40,022 nt of DNA from JAVBLQ01 sp031553435. Its GTDB lineage: Bacteria > Bacteroidota > Bacteroidia > Bacteroidales > Azobacteroidaceae. The notes under the pieces are model-generated. The model was not told where the DNA came from. It made no database searches and saw only the letters and a list, made by a program, of their open reading frames with translations. Positions 34,895 to 40,022 of this stretch are shown in pieces. The position numbers and the translations under genes were made by a program. The DNA lies in contig JAVBLQ010000053.1 in the NCBI GenBank assembly GCA_031553435.1, positions 1 through 40,022 on the forward strand, read 5' to 3'. The stretch's first letter is position 1. Each line of letters begins with the position of its first letter.

Positions 34895-34945
34895 GAGGCT
34901 GTCTGTAAAAGCCACTCATTCAAAAAAATATTTTACGACAGCCTC
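34895..34945 (+). terminator. Perfect GC-rich inverted repeat, terminator or IS-end relic
   Basis: GAGGCTGTC (34895-34903) is the exact reverse complement of GACAGCCTC (34937-34945), extended imperfectly by TGTAAAA and TTTTAC. A T-rich stretch follows at 34951-34956. The GAGGCTGTC end resembles ends of IS elements I recall from Bacteroidales, so it may be a solo relic that now works as a terminator. Confidence 0.5.
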
Positions 34946-34982
34946 AATAATATTTTCGTTGTGAAACGAAAGAAAGGGAATG

Positions 34983-35075
34983 CCAATGCAGATACTCTAT
35001 CACCAATATTCTTATATACTTCAAAAACAAACAGAATGGTGTATAGAGGCTATTAGGGGGCACAATCTGCATTGG
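34983..35075. repeat. 93-base dyad with two nested stems
   Basis: CCAATGCAGAT (34983-34993) pairs perfectly with ATCTGCATTGG (35065-35075). Inside it, CTCTAT plus CACCA (from 34995) pairs imperfectly with TGGTG plus ATAGAG (to about 35048), leaving an asymmetric bulge containing AGGGGG. It could be a small structured RNA or a palindromic MITE. A TTTCGTT/AACGAAA hairpin sits just before it at 34954-34971. Confidence 0.45.
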
Positions 35076-35133
35076 AACTCTTTCAGTTACAATAATCAAA
35101 ACCACAAATACCTGCCACAAAATCAAACATAAA

Positions 35134-35164
35134 TTTGTTCCTGTATTTTTTATTTTTAATTTTG
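35134..35164 (+). promoter_or_regulatory. Promoter of the acyl-CoA synthetase gene
   Basis: TTTG (35134-35137), 19 bases, then TAATTTTG (35157-35164): a canonical Bacteroidetes promoter. Predicted start about 35170, leader about 29 bases. This gives the synthetase its own transcript, independent of the distant XRE-cupin gene. Confidence 0.65.
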
Positions 35165-35198
35165 CATTCATTATTACTAAAAAGGCTATCTTAACATA

Positions 35199-36848
35199 AT
35201 GATCGAAAAATATATCAGTCAAATAGCTTTCAAAAATCAAGAAGATTTTGAAAAAAACTTTCAAATTAATGCTCCTGAGAACTTCAACTTTGCGTATGAT
35301 ATTGTCGATGAATGGGCCAATCGGGAACCCGATAAAAAAGCCCTTTGTTGGACAAACGACAAAGGAGAACATATAGATTTCACTTTTTCAGAACTAAAAA
35401 AACAAAGCGATGCAGCCGCTTCTTTTTTCCTGTCGCTGGGAATATCCAAAGGAGATATGGTAATGCTCATCCTTAAACGCAGATACCAATATTGGTTCGC
35501 TTTATTAGGATTACATAAAATAGGAGCCATAGCAATCCCCGCAACTCATCTTTTAACAAAAAAAGACATTATTTACCGCTGTAACGCTGCAGATATCAAA
35601 GCAATCATCAGTATTGGCGAAGAAGAAATCATCCAACATATCAACGATGCAATGCCGGAATCTCCAAGCGTCAGAAACCTGATTTCCATAGGAAAAATAA
35701 TCCCGGAAGGATGGAAAGACTTTGAACTGGGATTGAAAAATGCCCAAGCTTTTATCCGTCCGGAAAAAATTAATTCCAACGAAGATATTTCCTTGCTGTA
35801 TTTTACTTCGGGAACAACAGGGAATCCTAAAATGGTTATTCACAATTTTACTTATCCTCTCGGACACATTGTTACCGCCGGTTATTGGCAAAATCTTAAA
35901 GAAGACAGCCTGCACCTTACACTGGCAGATACAGGTTGGGCCAAAGCTGCCTGGGGAAAAATCTACGGACAATGGATCATGGGCGCTTGCGTTTTTGTCT
36001 ATGATCACGAAAAATTTACGCCTGCTGATTTATTACAAAAAATCCAGGACTACAAAGTAACTTCATTTTGCGCCCCTCCCACCGTTTTTCGTTTCATGAT
36101 TCGTGAAGACCTGTCAAAATACGATTTATCTTCTCTAAAATACTGCACAATTGCAGGAGAACCTCTGAACCCTTCTGTTTATCAGGCATTTTATAAAGCT
36201 ACAGACATTAAATTGATGGAAGGTTTCGGACAAACGGAAACGACTGTAACCATCGCAACTTTTCCATGGACAGAGCCCAAACCAGGTTCGATGGGTATTC
36301 CTAATCCTGCCTATGACATGGATTTAATTACACCTGACGGACGCAGTGCAGAAGATGGAGAACAGGGAGAAATTATCATACGCACAAACCGGAAAAAACC
36401 AATCGGCCTTTTCATGGGTTATTATCGGGATCCCGATTTAACTGAAAATGTCTATTACGATGATATTTACCATACAGGAGATATTGCCTGGCGCGACGAA
36501 GACGGCTATTATTGGTTTGTAGGCCGCAATGACGATGTTATCAAAAGTTCCGGTTACCGCATCGGCCCGTTTGAAGTAGAAAGCGCTTTGATGACACACC
36601 CTGCCGTTGTAGAATGCGCCATTACCGGAGTGCCCGACGAAGTTCGGGGACAAATCGTCAAAGCTACGATCATTCTTGCTTCTGATTACAAATCAAAGGC
36701 TGGAAATGAATTAATTAAAGAAATCCAGGAACATGTCAAACAAGTAACTGCTCCATATAAATATCCACGCATCATAGAATTTGTTGATGAATTGCCAAAA
36801 ACTATCAGTGGAAAAATCCGAAGAGTAGAAATCCGCAGTAAAAAATGA
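35199..36848 (+). CDS. Medium-chain acyl-CoA synthetase-like AMP-binding enzyme
   Basis: 549 aa, ANL superfamily. P-loop TSGTTGNPK is at 203-211. The adenine-binding EGFGQTET motif, the hinge HTGDIAWRDEDGYYWFVGR and GRNDDVIKSSGYRIGPFEVE motifs are intact. The catalytic lysine is Lys539 in PKTISGKIRR. Sequence features (LTLADTGWAKAAWGKIYGQW) are of the ACSM/medium-chain type rather than acetyl-CoA synthetase. It activates a carboxylic acid to its CoA thioester with ATP. The XRE-cupin gene at 26980 is its usual neighbour in related genomes (recalled). Confidence 0.9.
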   Translation: MIEKYISQIAFKNQEDFEKNFQINAPENFNFAYDIVDEWANREPDKKALCWTNDKGEHIDFTFSELKKQSDAAASFFLSLGISKGDMVMLILKRRYQYWFALLGLHKIGAIAIPATHLLTKKDIIYRCNAADIKAIISIGEEEIIQHINDAMPESPSVRNLISIGKIIPEGWKDFELGLKNAQAFIRPEKINSNEDISLLYFTSGTTGNPKMVIHNFTYPLGHIVTAGYWQNLKEDSLHLTLADTGWAKAAWGKIYGQWIMGACVFVYDHEKFTPADLLQKIQDYKVTSFCAPPTVFRFMIREDLSKYDLSSLKYCTIAGEPLNPSVYQAFYKATDIKLMEGFGQTETTVTIATFPWTEPKPGSMGIPNPAYDMDLITPDGRSAEDGEQGEIIIRTNRKKPIGLFMGYYRDPDLTENVYYDDIYHTGDIAWRDEDGYYWFVGRNDDVIKSSGYRIGPFEVESALMTHPAVVECAITGVPDEVRGQIVKATIILASDYKSKAGNELIKEIQEHVKQVTAPYKYPRIIEFVDELPKTISGKIRRVEIRSKK

Positions 36849-36940
36849 GGTCGACTTAACAACTGCTAAAGCACGGAAAGCTGCTACTGCCACAGGTAAT
36901 GATATTTCCTGTATCTATAAAATGTAATAAAATTTTGTCG

Positions 36941-37010
36941 AAGGTTTAATGTTGAAGGTTTAATTCTTAATTTACTGATTTTCAACATTAAACCTTCAAC
37001 ATTAAATAAG
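36941..37010. repeat. Heptad array with a perfect 19-bp inverted repeat
   Basis: Ten in-phase units: AAGGTTT, AATGTTG, AAGGTTT, AATTCTT, AATTTAC, TGATTTT, CAACATT, AAACCTT, CAACATT, AAATAAG. Bases 36945-36963 are the exact reverse complement of 36988-37006. It sits between the convergent synthetase and malic-enzyme genes and probably serves as a bidirectional terminator. Confidence 0.8.
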
Positions 37011-37016
37011 AGGATA

Positions 37017-39296
37017 TTATTTTACCCTACCCTCTTCTACAATTGCATCGATCACAGCCACTGTTGTAATATTTACAATATCACGGACAGAACTTTCAAT
37101 ATCTGTAAAATGGATAGGTTTGTTCAATCCCATTTGAATCGGACCGATCATCTCTCCGACTCCCATTTCCTGAAGCAATTTTTGAGCTGTATTGGCAGAA
37201 CTTAAATTCGGAAATATCAATGTATTAACATCTTTTCCTACCAATTTACTGAAAGGATATTTACGATCTCTCAAATTTTTATCCAAAGCAAAATTTACCT
37301 GCATTTCGCCATCAATAGGCAAATCAGGATATTGTTGTTGCATTACATCTACTACTTCGTGCATACTGGCAGGACTTCCTTCCGGATCTGCACCGAAATT
37401 GGAATATGACAACATGGCCATTACGGGTTCATGTGCAAAGAACTTCACAGCATCCAAAGTAAGACGAGACACATCAATCAATACTTCTGTGGATGGATGT
37501 CTGTTAATCAACGTATCAGCCAGGAAGAAAGTTCCTTTTTTACTGGTCAAAATGTGCATTGCACCAAAGTGTTTATATCCATCACGGATACCTATTACTT
37601 CTTTGGCAACTTTGATTGTATTCGAATATTTAGTATAAACTCCGGTAATAAACGCATCGGCATCGCCGGTTTCAACCATCATCATACCAAAATAGTTTCG
37701 CTCAAACATCTTGTCTTTGGCTTCGTCGTAAGTCGCACCTTCCCTGGAACGTTTTTCAGCAAGAAGCTTTGCATAACGGTCTCTTCTTTCCTCTTCCCTG
37801 TCATGACGAAGATTGACAATTTCTATGCCTGTCAGATCCAACTGCAATTCGGTAGCCAGTTTTTCAATTCTTTCTTCATTTCCTAATAAAATCGGATGAC
37901 AAATACCTTCGGCTTTTGCTGTAACAGCTGCTTTCAGCATATTTTCATGACTTCCTTCTGCAAATACCACTTTTTTAGGATGTTGTTTGGCTATATCTGT
38001 CAATTGACGGATTAATTTATTTTCAGAACCCATCAAGTCTGTGAGCTTTTCCTTATAGGCATTCCAGTCAGTGATTATTTTTTTTGCAACTCCGGAATCA
38101 ATCGCGGCTTTTGCAACTGCCGGTGCAACTTCGGTCAACAGGCGGGGATCAAGCGGTTTCGGAATCAAATAATCGCGACCAAAACTAAGACGCTTGATAT
38201 TGTATGCAGCATTTACAACATCGGGAACTGTTTTCTTGGCTAATCCGGCAATGGCCTTAACTGCAGCTACTTTCATTTCTTCATTGATCTTTGTGGCGCG
38301 AACATCCAATGCTCCACGGAAGATGTAAGGAAACCCTAATACATTGTTAACCTGGTTAGGATAATCGGATCTTCCGGTTGCAAAAATCAGATCTGGGCGA
38401 GAATCCATCGCTTCTTCGTAAGAAATTTCAGGAGTTGGGTTGGCTAAAGCAAAAACAATCGGATTATGATTCATTGTCCGAACCATTTCTTTCGTTAAAA
38501 CATCACCTTTAGATAAACCAAGAAAAACATCGGTACCAACAACGGCTTCTTCCAACGTTTTAATATTTTTTTCCGTAGCAAAATATTTCTTGGATTCATT
38601 CAGATCTGTGCGATAAATAGAAATAACTCCTTTACTATCACACATTACCACATTCTCTTTCTTAACTCCTAATCTGAGATATAATTTGGTACACGAAACA
38701 GCAGAAGCACCAGCTCCATTGACTACAATTTTAACATCCTCTATTTTTTTTCCTGTAACATCCAATGCATTAACAAGGCCAGCTGCAGAAATAATAGCAG
38801 TTCCATGCTGATCGTCGTGCATAATAGGAATATCCAGTTCTTCTTTGAGACGCTCTTCTATTTCGAAACATTCGGGAGCTTTGATATCCTCCAGGTTAAT
38901 TCCACCAAAAGTCGGAGCGATACCCTTTACAATTTGGATAAATTTCTCAGGATCTTTTTCATCAATTTCAATATCAAAAACATCAATTCCGGCAAAAATC
39001 TTAAATAACAATCCTTTCCCTTCCATAACCGGTTTTCCGGACAAAGCTCCAATATCGCCTAAACCTAAAACCGCCGTACCATTTGAAATAACAGCAACCA
39101 GATTACCTTTCGAAGTATAGTCATAAGCTGCCTCCTGATTTTTTTCAATTTCAAGACAAGGTTCCGCCACGCCAGGCGAATAAGCCAAAGATAAATCTGA
39201 TTGAGAACTATATGGTTTGGTCGGAACCACTTCTATTTTTCCCGGCTTTCCTTGAGAGTGATAAAGCAAAGCCGCCTCCTTTGTTATTTTTGCCAT
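37017..39296 (-). CDS. maeB: NADP-dependent malic enzyme with phosphotransacetylase-like domain
   Basis: 759 aa, the usual MaeB length. The N-terminal malic enzyme (about 1-425) includes the LAYSPGVAEPC start, the IHDDQHGTAI-type segment (here MHDDQHGTAI), the NADP-binding VVNGAGASA loop, and FALANPTPEI. The C-terminal about 330 residues are a phosphate acetyl/butyryltransferase-like domain, regulatory in MaeB. It decarboxylates malate to pyruvate, making NADPH. Transcribed toward the synthetase from a promoter at 39338-39345. It faces tRNA-Ser across a divergent gap. Confidence 0.96.
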   Translation of the reverse strand: MAKITKEAALLYHSQGKPGKIEVVPTKPYSSQSDLSLAYSPGVAEPCLEIEKNQEAAYDYTSKGNLVAVISNGTAVLGLGDIGALSGKPVMEGKGLLFKIFAGIDVFDIEIDEKDPEKFIQIVKGIAPTFGGINLEDIKAPECFEIEERLKEELDIPIMHDDQHGTAIISAAGLVNALDVTGKKIEDVKIVVNGAGASAVSCTKLYLRLGVKKENVVMCDSKGVISIYRTDLNESKKYFATEKNIKTLEEAVVGTDVFLGLSKGDVLTKEMVRTMNHNPIVFALANPTPEISYEEAMDSRPDLIFATGRSDYPNQVNNVLGFPYIFRGALDVRATKINEEMKVAAVKAIAGLAKKTVPDVVNAAYNIKRLSFGRDYLIPKPLDPRLLTEVAPAVAKAAIDSGVAKKIITDWNAYKEKLTDLMGSENKLIRQLTDIAKQHPKKVVFAEGSHENMLKAAVTAKAEGICHPILLGNEERIEKLATELQLDLTGIEIVNLRHDREEERRDRYAKLLAEKRSREGATYDEAKDKMFERNYFGMMMVETGDADAFITGVYTKYSNTIKVAKEVIGIRDGYKHFGAMHILTSKKGTFFLADTLINRHPSTEVLIDVSRLTLDAVKFFAHEPVMAMLSYSNFGADPEGSPASMHEVVDVMQQQYPDLPIDGEMQVNFALDKNLRDRKYPFSKLVGKDVNTLIFPNLSSANTAQKLLQEMGVGEMIGPIQMGLNKPIHFTDIESSVRDIVNITTVAVIDAIVEEGRVK

Positions 39297-39337
39297 TGTT
39301 AAAAAAATAATGATGTTTCACATATTAAAAAATTGGT

Positions 39338-39345
39338 CAAAGATA
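39338..39345 (-). promoter_or_regulatory. -7 promoter box of maeB
   Basis: The minus strand reads TATCTTTG, matching TAnnTTTG. It predicts a leader of about 37 bases to the ATG at 39296. Confidence 0.45.
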
Positions 39346-39461
39346 CAGAAAATTCATTCAAAAAATGATGAAATAAATAATAATATGCAAGTGAAATCGA
39401 CACTTTCTTTTATTACAAAATAACCTTCGGGGAATTTTTATTTTAAAAATTTCATATGTAA

Positions 39462-39492
39462 TTTGCGAAATCAAAAAAATATTCTACCTTTG
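39462..39492 (+). promoter_or_regulatory. Promoter of tRNA-Ser
   Basis: TTTG (39462-39465), 19 bases, then TACCTTTG (39485-39492): a textbook Bacteroidetes promoter, about 42 bases before the mature tRNA. Confidence 0.65.
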
Positions 39493-39534
39493 CATCGCTT
39501 TTGAGAAAGCAACAATAAAAAAAATATAATTTAA

Positions 39535-39620
<86 letters not shown>

Positions 39621-39630
39621 TGATAATCAA

Positions 39631-39658
39631 GGAGTTACGAAAAGTAACTCCTTTTTTT
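39631..39658 (+). terminator. Intrinsic terminator after tRNA-Ser
   Basis: GGAGTTAC pairs with GTAACTCC around a GAAAA loop, then a run of seven T. It ends the tRNA transcript. Confidence 0.85.
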
Positions 39659-39767
39659 ATGTCTATATTTTTGGTGTAAAAACCGTTATTTTTAATAGCT
39701 GGCGCTACCTAATCCGCTACCTCTTTTTAACTCATAATTCTGATTAAAAACTAATAATCAACGAATT

Positions 39768-40022
39768 ATGAATAACGTTAGCGTTACCTTTGGCATTGTC
39801 TGCCGAAAAGAAAAAGTAAATCAATTGAATGAAGCTCCTTTATATATCAGATTATCAAGCAATAATAAGCGAAAACTTATCTCATTAAAGGAAAGAATTA
39901 ACATTGATTTTTGGGACTTTGACAACAACAAAATACTTCCCAATTATGACAAAAAAGAATATTTAGAGTTACTTATCAATGACAAGAAACAGGAAATAAA
40001 TAAGAAGATACTTTCCTACAAA
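39768..40022 (+). CDS. Tyrosine-recombinase integrase, N-terminal part (runs off the window)
   Basis: 85 codons are visible from the ATG at 39768 with no stop. The sequence matches the N-terminal arm-binding part of Bacteroides-type phage/ICE integrases: SVTFGIVCRKEK, a YIRLSSNNKRKLISL strand pair, and INIDFWDFDNNKI followed by a charged helix. Catalytic residues lie beyond the window. With tRNA-Ser upstream it marks the edge of an integrated element. Confidence 0.82.
   Translation, partial: MNNVSVTFGIVCRKEKVNQLNEAPLYIRLSSNNKRKLISLKERINIDFWDFDNNKILPNYDKKEYLELLINDKKQEINKKILSYK

Noticed and set aside
34944..35372. 142-codon minus-strand frame
   Set aside because: It covers the structured spacer and the antisense of the synthetase start; no recognisable domain.
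36843..36925. Possible C-terminal extension of the acyl-CoA synthetase by slippage in an A6 run
   Set aside because: A +1 shift would add about 26 codons, but the protein already ends just after the catalytic lysine as the family does, and nothing in the extension is recognisable.

Overview
The window looks like chromosome from a low-GC member of the Bacteroidota, most likely order Bacteroidales (Dysgonomonas-like, but I cannot fix the genus). Four things point there. Promoters carry the Bacteroidetes -7 box TAnnTTTG, sometimes with TTTG about 19 bases upstream. There are almost no Shine-Dalgarno sites. A surface protein ends in a Por/type IX secretion-like C-terminal domain. The arginine cluster runs argR, GNAT, argG, argC, argD, proC, an order I recall from Bacteroides.

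Layout. Bases 1-1.96 kb hold REP-like hairpins, a nitroreductase, an orphan TRAP-type solute-binding protein and a short remnant; this block looks transferred. Bases 1.9-20.5 kb are housekeeping: free-methionine sulfoxide reductase, a diacylglycerol-kinase-like lipid kinase, TrmN6, Lon, a membrane M48 peptidase, an SDR dehydrogenase, MetG, a minus-strand cluster (glycosyltransferase, XseB, IspD, DUF4349 lipoprotein), RarA, a K+/H+-type antiporter with a membrane-anchored MutS-like ATPase, and an M48 lipoprotein. Bases 20.6-26.6 kb are the arginine/proline cluster, with an ORF6N-domain gene broken by one in-frame TGA between argD and proC. Bases 26.6-36.9 kb are accessory: a small MITE-like element, an XRE-cupin regulator, a NUDIX-fold regulator, an AraC regulator, a large GLUG-repeat surface protein split by an in-frame TAA, a small protein with a C-terminal sorting-like tail, then an acyl-CoA synthetase. 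Bases 37.0-39.3 kb hold malic enzyme. The right edge has tRNA-Ser(UGA) followed by the start of a tyrosine-recombinase integrase, probably the edge of an integrative element running out of the window.

How the genes work together. ArgR, GNAT, ArgG, ArgC, ArgD and ProC cover parts of ornithine/arginine and proline synthesis. A near-palindrome between the argR promoter and its start codon suggests autoregulation. The XRE-cupin regulator and the acyl-CoA synthetase are probably ancestral neighbours now separated by about 7.7 kb.

The most unusual signal is not a gene. At eleven gene boundaries the spacer is written in degenerate 7-base units that keep phase over roughly 30-84 bases. The word differs at each site, and several sites fold back as perfect or near-perfect hairpins (19- and 21-bp perfect arms at two of them). 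I found no CRISPR array and no recognisable defence system.
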